DNA from: an uncultured Eubacterium sp.
GTDB lineage: Bacteria > Bacillota > Clostridia > Oscillospirales > Acutalibacteraceae
Reading direction: 5' to 3'
NCBI GenBank assembly: GCA_900542875.1
Contig: UQPH01000026.1
Location: 1 to 21,063, forward strand
Length of the DNA: 21,063 nt
Both the position numbers and the translations under genes were made by a program. Below, piece after piece: positions 14,675 to 21,000 of this stretch. Under the pieces are notes generated by a model that worked only from the letters and a program-made list of their open reading frames with translations, ran no database searches and was not told the DNA's origin. Position 1 is the stretch's first letter, and every line of letters starts with the position of its first letter.

Positions 14675-15436
14675 ATGCCCGAGAAAGCCGAAAATGTAAA
14701 AAATATTTATGCCGTTATCGCTATTATCGTTACTGTTGCGTGGTACGGTATTGAGCGAATTGCAGAGGTGTTCGTCAGTTTTAACAAAGCGAGTGCGGTT
14801 GTGCTTGCCATGTTGTCTGTCGTGGCGCTCGTTGTCGTTTTCTTTTTAATTGATTCGTGCAGTGATTCGTTTAACGGTATGCTTGCATCTCTCGTTGCAT
14901 TTAAGATGATGCCCCCGTCGATAAGCGTTCTTCCAAATCTGTCATACGATGCGTCATTTTTGTATTATTTGGTTCAAAAGGCGGCTGTTTTGCTCTTTAT
15001 CTATTTGTTTATAAAACATTACAGAAAAGAGAAAAATGCAAAAATCAGCCCGTTTGCCGTGTTTATTTTGGCTTTTTCGGTTCCGTTTTCGCTTGGAATT
15101 TCGGACAATGTCAGCATCTATTTGATGCGCTCGTTCGGCGAGAATATGCTTTTCTCATATTTCAGTGATTTTGTCTTTTATGCTGCGGCGATTTTTGTTG
15201 TTTGGCTTATTGCACTTAAAATCAATTATAAGGCGCTCGGCTTCATCACCTGCTATGAACTTGTTGCTTTGTCCATTAACTTTTTGCGTAAGGCGTGCTA
15301 TGCCGTTGTTCTTACATTAAGGCACGAGCATGTTTCTCTGAGCATTTACTGTTGGATGGTTATATTTGCACTGGGAATTGTTCTGTTTGCGTTTACCTAT
15401 AAGCAACGCAAGAAAAGCACGCTCGTTATAGAATGA
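14675..15436 (+). CDS. Unrecognised multi-pass membrane protein
   Basis: I do not recognise this 253-residue protein. Hydrophobic stretches suggest six or seven membrane spans: about residues 12-33, 40-60, 69-84, 95-113, 126-145, 155-178 and 219-243. They are separated by short basic loops such as KHYRKEKNAK and capped by a basic tail KQRKKS. There is no cleavable signal, no conserved catalytic pattern and no obvious transporter signature; a Cys-rich or charged intramembrane motif is also absent. AGAGG lies 9 nt before the ATG, and a strong sigma-A type promoter precedes it. It is a single-gene transcript between the ptsI terminator and a 15-bp bidirectional terminator. The coding call is secure from promoter, ribosome site and composition; the function is unknown. 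Confidence 0.8.
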   Translation: MPEKAENVKNIYAVIAIIVTVAWYGIERIAEVFVSFNKASAVVLAMLSVVALVVVFFLIDSCSDSFNGMLASLVAFKMMPPSISVLPNLSYDASFLYYLVQKAAVLLFIYLFIKHYRKEKNAKISPFAVFILAFSVPFSLGISDNVSIYLMRSFGENMLFSYFSDFVFYAAAIFVVWLIALKINYKALGFITCYELVALSINFLRKACYAVVLTLRHEHVSLSIYCWMVIFALGIVLFAFTYKQRKKSTLVIE

Positions 15437-15463
15437 TTTGTGCACAATCTGAATAAAACAGAA

Positions 15464-15500
15464 AAGAAGCAGATGCGAAAAATCGCATCTGCTTCTTGTT
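15464..15500. terminator. Bidirectional intrinsic terminator between convergent genes
   Basis: A perfect 15-bp stem, AAGAAGCAGATGCGA (15464-15478) with its exact complement at 15483-15497, closes on an AAAA loop. T-rich sequence flanks it on both strands. It serves the membrane-protein gene on the left and the small leftward genes on the right. Confidence 0.9.
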
Positions 15501-15507
15501 TTGTCTG

Positions 15508-15699
15508 TTATAAATCGTCTGCATCCTGAACAGGCTCTTCGGGAACGCCGTTGTAATAGGTCTCTTTTGTCATTCCTGTATATGAGCCGTTGTCATCCAG
15601 CTTAACCATATCAGGATGAATGAATTTTGACAGGTCGATTATTTCCTTTGTATTGCCTAAATCGTTTTCGCTTTTCTTTTCCTTTTTGCCTTTTTTCAT
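15508..15699 (-). CDS. Small acidic/basic hypothetical protein (63 aa)
   Basis: I do not recognise a named family. The protein has a very basic start (MKKGKKEKKSEN), a middle segment IIDLSKFIHPDMVKLDDNG and an acidic tail GSYTGMTKETYYNGVPEEP followed by VQDADDL. A GSYTG segment leading to a PVQDADDL-type end is, in my impression, a recurring feature of small clostridial proteins, but I cannot verify it here. AGAGGTG lies 7 nt before the ATG, which makes it a credible gene. It is the second gene of a leftward pair, 41 bp after the 207-residue protein, and ends just before the bidirectional terminator. No membrane segment or signal is visible. Confidence 0.7.
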   Translation of the reverse strand: MKKGKKEKKSENDLGNTKEIIDLSKFIHPDMVKLDDNGSYTGMTKETYYNGVPEEPVQDADDL

Positions 15700-15740
15700 A
15701 AAAAATCACCTCTGCATTATCTTTTGCAAAGGTGCTCTTT

Positions 15741-16364
15741 TTATACTTTTTCTGTCTGAACATTTGCGATTTTATCAAGGAAATCTTTGGTTGTTATAAC
15801 CTGCCCCATATCGAGAAAATCGTCCATATTCATATTAAAATTATTAATAAAAAACGGTGCTCCCGAGTATTCTATATCTATGTGCAGTCGTTTTGCATCT
15901 TCGGCGATTTGTTTTATGGAATATGTGTTTATGTCATATTGCTTTTGCGCCAGGATTTCGCCGTTGTTTATATATTGCAGTATTATGTTTCTGCACGAGC
16001 GGGAAAGTGAAATGTATTTTGTGTGACTTTTTGACAGAGTTTGTCCCATTGTCAGTTGCGCTACCGCTTTGCAGGCGTCGGAATGAAGAAAGAATTCGTT
16101 GATAAATATATGCTCGAGCGGCGTAGTATCGTCGGGAACGATGATGGCGAGCACATATTTTGTAACCTTTTTTCCGTAAAGGTCTTTCATAAATTCCTTA
16201 AAATAGTACTGGCATTCCGAGATTTTTCCCGCAAATTGGTGATAGAAGGGAATATTAGGTTCCTCCTCTATACCCGGCATGTTGAAAACAACAAATTTAT
16301 CATTGTCCTTTTCTTTTACCAATATGCTTCTGTTTGCGATTATAATCGGTATTGTCTTAGGCAT
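15741..16364 (-). CDS. Unrecognised soluble protein (207 aa)
   Basis: I do not recognise a family. The protein looks cytoplasmic: no signal or membrane segment, a beta-rich start (TIPIIIANRSILVKEKDND, FVVFNMPG), an acidic middle (VLAIIVPDDTTPLEHIFINE), and a more helical C-terminal half (IKQIAEDAKRLHIDIEY, MDDFLDMGQVITTKDFLDKI). A stretch KSHTKYISLSRSCRNIILQY sits between them. AAAGGG precedes the ATG, and a good promoter (TTGAAA, 17 bp, TATAAT) lies upstream. It heads a two-gene leftward transcript with the 63-residue protein and is divergent from the DUF3048 gene. The pairing suggests that the two small proteins act together, but nothing in the sequence says how. Confidence 0.78.
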   Translation of the reverse strand: MPKTIPIIIANRSILVKEKDNDKFVVFNMPGIEEEPNIPFYHQFAGKISECQYYFKEFMKDLYGKKVTKYVLAIIVPDDTTPLEHIFINEFFLHSDACKAVAQLTMGQTLSKSHTKYISLSRSCRNIILQYINNGEILAQKQYDINTYSIKQIAEDAKRLHIDIEYSGAPFFINNFNMNMDDFLDMGQVITTKDFLDKIANVQTEKV

Positions 16365-16393
16365 AGTGCATAACCCTTTGCATTGTTTTTGTT

Positions 16394-16422
16394 ATTATAC
16401 ACTAAATTCAAATGTTTTTCAA
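16394..16422 (-). promoter_or_regulatory. Promoter of the leftward small-protein pair
   Basis: On the minus strand, TTGAAA (16417-16422) and a perfect TATAAT (16394-16399) are 17 bp apart, about 30 bp before the ATG of the 207-residue protein. Confidence 0.75.
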
Positions 16423-16435
16423 TAGTGGACAAGCG

Positions 16436-16451
16436 GTTACAATTTAGTAAC
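16436..16451. repeat. Inverted repeat between two divergent promoters
   Basis: GTTAC (16436-16440) and GTAAC (16447-16451) flank a 6-bp AT spacer midway between the two divergent promoters. The position suits an operator serving either side; no cognate regulator is evident. Confidence 0.35.
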
Positions 16452-16475
16452 TTTTGTGGAATTCCTCGGAACATA

Positions 16476-16484
16476 TGGTATAAT
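16476..16484 (+). promoter_or_regulatory. Extended -10 promoter of the DUF3048 gene
   Basis: TGGTATAAT combines a TGn extension and a perfect TATAAT (16479-16484). A weak TTGTGG lies upstream at 16454-16459, with a 19-bp spacer. Confidence 0.6.
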
Positions 16485-16519
16485 GAATCTTGTTATGATT
16501 TTTGGTGAGGGGAGTTAAT

Positions 16520-18124
16520 ATGAACGACAGCGAAGTAGATAAGATTCTAAAAGAAATTAACGAAAATAAAAATAAAAAGAAGGAAGAACTTTTTAATAAA
16601 TACGAGGAAAATCAAAATAATAAGACTAAGCCTTTGAGTATTGATGTGCCTCTTGATGAAAAACTTCCCGTTAAAAAGGAGATAAAGTCAGAGCCGATTT
16701 TTGACGAACCAAAGCAGATTGAGAAAAAGCAGGCAGAGGCAAAGACCGAAAAAAAGGAGCCGTTACCGCAACAGAACACGGAGCAGGACTCACCCTTAAT
16801 TTTAAGCGAAGAACCTCAAAATCCGGATTTTACAGAAGATAACAGTGCGCAAGAAACGTCTCTTAAAACATCAGAAAGCGATGATACGGACGAAACATCG
16901 GATAAAACCTCAGCCGATGAGAACAATTCGGACGGAGTATACTTTGCGGAATATGATGAGGAAGAAATGCCGCAGGAAGATTCTAAGAAAAAGCGTAATA
17001 AAATAATTATCGCCGCAGTTTGCATAGTTGTTGCTATTGCGATTGCACTGGGCGTTTACTTCGGATTTTTCTATAATAAAAAGACGCCCGAGCCGCAGAT
17101 TACGACACCTGATACTACGCAGCAGACTACCGTTCCTGTAAAGCAGACGCTTAATCCGCTGACAGGCGAGTCGGGTTATGACGAGGCGGCTCTTACTCAA
17201 AGACCCGTTGCCGTTGTTGTGGAAAACGAATATTCTACCGCTGCCGTTAAGCCGCAGTGGGGCATATCTCAGGCAGATATAGTTCTTGAGGGAGAGAGCG
17301 AATTTTCCACACGTATGCTTATGTTCTGGGCTGATTATAATAAGATGCCGAAGCAGATAGGTCCGACCCGTTCCGCAAGACCTCCGTTCATACGTTTCAG
17401 CCAGCTGTTTAACGCAGTGTTTATTCACGCAGGGCTTTCTCACACGGCAGGCGGATATGTCGGCGCAGATACTGTTTTTGAAAACGAAAATGTTGACCAT
17501 ATTAATTTGCTCAGTCTCAGCGAAAGCGGCGAATATTTCGGCAGAGATTATTCCAGAACTAAGGTGGTTGAGCATACAGGTTATCTTAACGGTACCAAGG
17601 TCGCAAAACTTCTTGAGAGTAAGAAAATTGATACTAATCTTAATATGTCTAAATTTACTGCTCTCAGTTTTAATGAGAGCGAGAAAAAACTTTCCGATAC
17701 GGCGGCAAACAGCGTGTCTTTTAAGTGGTCGTCTAATTGTCCCAAAAACGCTGAATTCACATATGACGAAGCAAGCGGAAAGTACACCACTTCCGATTTT
17801 GATTCAAAGTACGGCAAATCGAATGTCGCTTGGGAAAATCTTATTTTTCTCCTTGATACAACCGAGTATGTGGTTAAGGAAAATTATAAGGGCTCGGGTA
17901 ACAGCGAGACTTATTGCAATTATGATTTGAGCGGCGGAAAGGGTATGATTTGCTCCGACGGCACAGCACTTGAGATAAAGTGGGGAGTTACCGACGGTAA
18001 ACTTTGGATGAAAGATTTGAGCGGGAATTCCGTTTCCCTCAATCCCGGCAAAATTTATATCGGTTATGGCTCGTCAAATCACGGCGGAGCATATTCGCTG
18101 GGTACTTCGTCGAATAAAAACTGA
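16520..18124 (+). CDS. Membrane-anchored DUF3048 (YerB-type) extracellular protein
   Basis: This 534-residue protein has three parts. Residues 1 to about 158 are a highly charged, K/E/D-rich, probably disordered cytoplasmic tail. One transmembrane helix follows (NKIIIAAVCIVVAIAIALGV, about 159-183), then an extracellular DUF3048 domain (about 208 to the end). The DUF3048 hallmarks are LTGESGYDE, ALTQRPVAVVVEN, WGISQADIVLEGE, GPTRSARPPFIRFS, FIHAGLSHTAGGYV and, in the C-terminal half, SLNPGKIYIGYG. YerB of Bacillus has the same domain but is a lipoprotein; here a transmembrane anchor replaces the lipobox. The molecular function of DUF3048 is not established. I chose the ATG at 16520, 5 nt after GAGGGGAG (16507-16514); the frame opens six codons earlier without a ribosome site. 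A strong terminator follows. Confidence 0.88.
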   Translation: MNDSEVDKILKEINENKNKKKEELFNKYEENQNNKTKPLSIDVPLDEKLPVKKEIKSEPIFDEPKQIEKKQAEAKTEKKEPLPQQNTEQDSPLILSEEPQNPDFTEDNSAQETSLKTSESDDTDETSDKTSADENNSDGVYFAEYDEEEMPQEDSKKKRNKIIIAAVCIVVAIAIALGVYFGFFYNKKTPEPQITTPDTTQQTTVPVKQTLNPLTGESGYDEAALTQRPVAVVVENEYSTAAVKPQWGISQADIVLEGESEFSTRMLMFWADYNKMPKQIGPTRSARPPFIRFSQLFNAVFIHAGLSHTAGGYVGADTVFENENVDHINLLSLSESGEYFGRDYSRTKVVEHTGYLNGTKVAKLLESKKIDTNLNMSKFTALSFNESEKKLSDTAANSVSFKWSSNCPKNAEFTYDEASGKYTTSDFDSKYGKSNVAWENLIFLLDTTEYVVKENYKGSGNSETYCNYDLSGGKGMICSDGTALEIKWGVTDGKLWMKDLSGNSVSLNPGKIYIGYGSSNHGGAYSLGTSSNKN

Positions 18125-18137
18125 ATTACCGTATGAT

Positions 18138-18173
18138 AAAAGCGATGATAGGTTATCCTACCATCGCTTTTTT
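18138..18173 (+). terminator. Intrinsic terminator of the DUF3048 gene
   Basis: AAAAGCGATG (18138-18147) pairs with CATCGCTTTT (18162-18171). An A/C mismatch and TAGG/CCTA inner pairs around a TTAT loop complete the stem, and a T run ends at 18173. The opposite strand has only a short T tract, so it may also terminate the recombinase transcript weakly. Confidence 0.88.
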
Positions 18174-18183
18174 GATAGCCGAA

Positions 18184-19857
18184 CTATCTCATCGACTCTT
18201 CATAAGCCTTGATCATTTTCTTACTATTATTACCTGCACGGCTCGTAAGGTTTTGAAGGGTTTTAGTGACTGTGGTTCCGGCTTTAAGGTGTATCTCAAA
18301 GCGTGTTATTTCCTCATCGGGATAGACCGTAATATCGCTTATATATCGGTCAACAAACGCTCTGTCGATTTCCTCACCGTCAATGTGCTTTTCCGCCGCT
18401 TTCAGTATGGTTTTGATTTCGGCAAGCTCTTTTTTCATCTCTCGTTCGGTTTTTGATGTTTTTTTAAGGGCGTTTATTTTTTTCTCAATGTCCTTGATTT
18501 CGTTATCGCAGTCGGCAGTCATTCGTATGAATTCGCTGTCGTTCATTTTTCCGTCAGCGTTGTATTGCAATAGCTTCGCTTTCATTTTTTGCCGTGTGAT
18601 AAGTTCTTGATTCAGCCTGTTGAGCTCATCCTTGTTTTCGTTTGTGTCAAGGACTTCGGACACAAGTTTCAGCACACACGCCGACAGTTCTTCAATATGC
18701 TGTTGCCCCGATTTGAAAATATCTTCGATAATTGGCTTGATTTCGCTTTCGTAAATCGCTCGGCTCGGACAGCTTGATGCACCGTTTTTTATCTTGCCTG
18801 AGCATACCCACTTTGAGATTTTTTCTCCACCCTTGCTTATTGCGTCCTTGCGATAGTAGGGCATACCGCAGTGCGCACATATCAGTTTGCCTGTCAGCAG
18901 GTTTTGATGCACCGTCTTGTGCTGTGCCGTGATTACATCCTGGCTTCGCATATACAGCACTTCGTTTGCCTTGTCCCACAATTCCTCGCTTACGATTGCC
19001 GGTACTGTTTCACCGGTTTCATCTTTATACATAACCCATTCTTCCTCAGGCAAAAACTTTTGCTTTTTGGTGAACAGGTCTGTAATTCGCACCTTGTTTC
19101 CTGCATAGTAGCCTTTGTATTTTGGGTTGCGTATGATGTTGCTCATCGTTGAGTGGGAGAGCATTTTACCTTTTGAATTTCGTATTCCTTTTTGGTAAAA
19201 ATGCTTTTCCATTTGCTTCATACTGAATTTTCCCGTGGCGTACATTCCAAACAGTTCTCTCACAAAGTCGGCTTGCGTTTCGTCAATCATCAGCTTGCCG
19301 TCTTTTTTGATGTATCCGTACATATTGTTTGTGCCAAGTACAGTCCCTTTTTTGATAGCCTGTTGATGACCGAATCGCACACGGGTGGAAATTTTTCTCG
19401 ACTCGTCTTGCGCCATTGATGACATAATTGTCAGCCTCAGTTCGCTGTCCTCGTCAAGCGTATTTATGTTGTCGTTTTGAAAATACACAGCCACTCCGCT
19501 TGATAAAAGTTCACGGGTAAAGCGAATACTGTCCAGTGTGTTACGGGCAAATCTTGACACCTCTTTGGTTACAATCAGGTCAAACATTCCTGCCTTTGCG
19601 TCCTCAATCATTTCGTTGAATCGCTCACGCTTTGCAGTCGATACGCCCGATATGCCCTCGTCAACATAACCGTCAACATATTCCCAATTCGGATTTTTCC
19701 TGATGAAATCGGTGTAATATGTTATTTGGTTATCAAGTGAATTTAACTGAACATTAAAATCCGTGCTGACACGAGCGTAAAATGTTACACGAAGCGGCAG
19801 GTTCATAAAGTTGATATTTTCTTTTCTAATTCTCTCACGAGTTGAATATATATCCAT
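18184..19857 (-). CDS. Large serine site-specific recombinase
   Basis: This 557-residue protein is a large serine recombinase of the kind that integrates and excises clostridial conjugative or mobilisable elements. The resolvase catalytic domain (about 20-165) carries LRVTFYARVSTDFN with nucleophile Ser31, an EGISGVSTAKRERFNEMI segment and VSRFARNTLDS. The recombinase domain (about 175-300) is followed by a zinc ribbon with C327-x2-C330 and C352/C363. A long coiled coil (about 395-470) precedes the C-terminal part. I chose the ATG at 19857, 7 nt after AAAGGAG; an upstream in-frame TTG at 19875 would place the ribosome site inside the gene. The stop is 10 bp from the end of the DUF3048 terminator, so this is probably one edge of the element. 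Confidence 0.93.
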   Translation of the reverse strand: MDIYSTRERIRKENINFMNLPLRVTFYARVSTDFNVQLNSLDNQITYYTDFIRKNPNWEYVDGYVDEGISGVSTAKRERFNEMIEDAKAGMFDLIVTKEVSRFARNTLDSIRFTRELLSSGVAVYFQNDNINTLDEDSELRLTIMSSMAQDESRKISTRVRFGHQQAIKKGTVLGTNNMYGYIKKDGKLMIDETQADFVRELFGMYATGKFSMKQMEKHFYQKGIRNSKGKMLSHSTMSNIIRNPKYKGYYAGNKVRITDLFTKKQKFLPEEEWVMYKDETGETVPAIVSEELWDKANEVLYMRSQDVITAQHKTVHQNLLTGKLICAHCGMPYYRKDAISKGGEKISKWVCSGKIKNGASSCPSRAIYESEIKPIIEDIFKSGQQHIEELSACVLKLVSEVLDTNENKDELNRLNQELITRQKMKAKLLQYNADGKMNDSEFIRMTADCDNEIKDIEKKINALKKTSKTEREMKKELAEIKTILKAAEKHIDGEEIDRAFVDRYISDITVYPDEEITRFEIHLKAGTTVTKTLQNLTSRAGNNSKKMIKAYEESMR

Positions 19858-19864
19858 AATTTTA

Positions 19865-19871
19865 CTCCTTT
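19865..19871 (-). promoter_or_regulatory. Ribosome binding site deciding the recombinase start
   Basis: AAAGGAG on the minus strand lies 7 nt before the ATG at 19857, and it overlaps the longer in-frame reading from TTG at 19875, which is therefore rejected. Confidence 0.75.
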
Positions 19872-19929
19872 CCAAGCAGACAATATCACAAATAATTTCT
19901 ATTATCCAGCTTTATTTTACAGTATTTCA

Positions 19930-19948
19930 CCCCTGCGTTCATTAGGGG
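19930..19948. repeat. Small inverted repeat upstream of the recombinase gene
   Basis: CCCCT (19930-19934) and AGGGG (19944-19948) flank a 9-nt loop in the 127-bp gap before the recombinase. No T tract follows on the minus strand, so it is not a convincing terminator; it could be a leader hairpin or protein site. Confidence 0.3.
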
Positions 19949-19984
19949 ATTGATACCTGTTTTGGTAATGTTTTACAGAGCTTT

Positions 19985-20224
19985 TCAGTTTATTTTTCCG
20001 TATCTGCGATTGACTTCCACGCTGATTTTTCCCATCAATTTGCGATAGGTTTTGTCGTCAATGGCATTTTGATTCAGCAAGGTATTTGCAAAATGCTGCA
20101 TCCAAAGCTCTGTGCTGATTCTCTCATCGGCAATGTTTTGTGTATTGATTTTCAGCTCACTCCCGCTTGATTTTTCAATACTATTATTGCCTGATGCTTT
20201 AGAATTTATTTCCTTTGCTGCCAT
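19985..20224 (-). CDS. Small hypothetical protein of the mobile element (79 aa)
   Basis: I do not recognise a named family with certainty. The first 35 residues are polar and low in complexity. The second half (ERISTELWMQHFANTLLNQN, then AIDDKTYRKLMGKI) looks helical and resembles in layout the short SHOCT-like helices found in small proteins next to clostridial recombinases. The coding call is moderate: the ATG at 20224 has no ribosome site nearby. An AAAGGAGG (20257-20264) lies 32 nt upstream and no start codon stands at a proper distance from it, so the 5' end may be damaged or the start different. It is transcribed toward the recombinase and probably shares its transcript. Confidence 0.5.
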   Translation of the reverse strand: MAAKEINSKASGNNSIEKSSGSELKINTQNIADERISTELWMQHFANTLLNQNAIDDKTYRKLMGKISVEVNRRYGKIN

Positions 20225-20262
20225 AAGGCAACACGCTAACTATGATTTTATATCTGCCTCCT

Positions 20263-20301
20263 TTAATTTGATATGCCTTTCATTATGAATTTGTAGTTCA
20301 T
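20263..20301 (-). CDS. Possible 12-codon micro-ORF with a strong ribosome site
   Basis: ATG at 20301 is preceded by AGGAGG (20307-20312) at 5 nt and reads MNYKFIMKGISN then TAA at 20263-20265. The stop overlaps a second AAAGGAGG (20257-20264). It could be a coupling leader, or what is left of a longer gene. No family can be named at this length. Confidence 0.35.
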   Translation of the reverse strand: MNYKFIMKGISN

Positions 20302-20329
20302 ATTAACCTCCTATTTTGCTCACAGGCTT

Positions 20330-20437
20330 TCACAAATCGCCTATCATAAATTCGTATGGCGAAAAGTTTTCATCAAAGATTTTGTTTGGCATATAGTAAA
20401 CCTTGCCGTCGGTTTTGTAATTTTTATTTGCGTACAT
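20330..20437 (-). pseudogene. 35-codon ORF, probably the N-terminal remnant of a replication/HTH protein
   Basis: A short frame of 35 codons starts at ATG 20437, with AAGAAAGGA (20446-20454) 8 nt upstream overlapping the stop of the excisionase-like gene. It ends at TGA 20330-20332. The protein contains VYYMPNKIFDENFSPYEFMI (residues 13-32). From memory, MPN-x-I-F followed by S-P-x-E/Y-F-x-I/V-Y is how many winged-helix, replication-initiator-like proteins of clostridial mobile elements begin, with more than 200 residues normally following. Here the frame stops directly after that segment. It is either a truncated gene or a genuine small protein; the good ribosome site shows that the 5' end at least was a functional start. 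The remnant reading is inference. Confidence 0.5.
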
Positions 20438-20442
20438 AATTT

Positions 20443-20646
20443 TTATCCTTTCTTAATTTCTTTTTGAATCCACAACTTGAATTCATCTTTCGGTACAACA
20501 ATTCTTGTGCCGATTTTTATTTTTGGAAAACCTTTTTCATTGACAAGCTCGTATGACCTCGTGCGAGATATTCCAAGTACCTTTGCAACCTGCGACACCG
20601 ATAACATCATCGGTAGCTCATCAAAACTTTTATAGTTTTCTTTCAT
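20443..20646 (-). CDS. Excisionase-like helix-turn-helix DNA-binding protein
   Basis: This 67-residue protein matches the MerR-like HTH_17/excisionase family: LSVSQVAKVLGISRTRSYEL forms the helix-turn-helix (about 16-35). The wing reads GFPKIKIGTRIVVPKDEFKLWI, followed by a short basic end. Such proteins act as directionality factors or small regulators for recombinases in integrative elements. I chose the ATG at 20646, 6 nt after AAAGGAGGT (20653-20661); the frame is open 14 codons further upstream without a ribosome site and with the site itself translated. It heads the leftward cluster that ends with the recombinase. Function as an excisionase is inferred from family and position. Confidence 0.85.
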   Translation of the reverse strand: MKENYKSFDELPMMLSVSQVAKVLGISRTRSYELVNEKGFPKIKIGTRIVVPKDEFKLWIQKEIKKG

Positions 20647-20652
20647 TGCGCT

Positions 20653-20661
20653 ACCTCCTTT
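20653..20661 (-). promoter_or_regulatory. Ribosome binding site deciding the excisionase-like start
   Basis: AAAGGAGGT, nearly the full anti-16S complement, lies 6 nt before the ATG at 20646 on the minus strand. Confidence 0.75.
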
Positions 20662-20732
20662 CGTATTATTCGAGAGATACTTTTTCAAAAAGAAAAAAGC
20701 ATAAGTAAATTTGAAAACAAAAATTCACCCAC

Positions 20733-20787
20733 GAAAAAAGTCCCTCTACTATACGGAGAAAAATTTCCATTTTGTTCGGGTGTTTTT
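20733..20787. repeat. Long imperfect direct repeat, copy 1
   Basis: This copy contains a poly-A start, the imperfect palindrome CTCTACTATACGGAG (20744-20758), GAAAAAT and TTTTGTT..GTGTTTTT. It is matched by copy 2 with palindromes offset by 97 bp. It lies upstream of the leftward excisionase-like gene, in a 416-bp stretch (20647-21063) without a supported gene. Confidence 0.65.
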
Positions 20788-20827
20788 CAAAATTCTTTAC
20801 ACCTTGTTTACATTTCATTTCACCATA

Positions 20828-20884
20828 GAAAAAAATACCCCTCTATAATACAGAGAAAAATTCAAGTTTTGTTGATGTGTTTTT
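20828..20884. repeat. Long imperfect direct repeat, copy 2
   Basis: The order of elements is the same as in copy 1, with the palindrome CTCTATAATACAGAG (20841-20855), GAAAAATT and TTTTGTTGATGTGTTTTT. Conservation of the CTCT...GAG core and of the distant GTGTTTTT suggests one protein-binding unit present twice. Confidence 0.65.
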
Positions 20885-20936
20885 AGAAAAAATATTTGAG
20901 CTAGTACTAAAATTTACTCGCTTGTCAATTGCGATG

Positions 20937-20965
20937 TTGTTTGTAAAATAGAATTATGATATAAT
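20937..20965 (+). promoter_or_regulatory. Rightward promoter toward the window end
   Basis: TTGTTT (20937-20942), a 17-bp spacer and an extended -10 TGATATAAT (hexamer 20960-20965). It would transcribe the structured leader and a gene beyond the window. Confidence 0.65.
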
Positions 20966-21000
20966 GATTATATTAAGAGTTTTACTAACTCGTGCAAGGT

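Noticed and set aside
18138..18173. Terminator hairpin considered as the recombinase attachment site
   Set aside because: The stem with T tail is fully explained as the terminator of the DUF3048 gene; no second copy is visible in the window to define an att pair.
19915..19978. Two TTTTACAG copies near the recombinase considered as attachment-site cores
   Set aside because: Eight AT-rich bases repeated at 56 bp is not significant, and both copies are on the same side of the recombinase, inside the element.
20733..20884. Repeats considered as a short CRISPR array
   Set aside because: Only two copies exist, they are long, degenerate and AT-rich, the intervening sequence is not spacer-like, and no cas gene is present.
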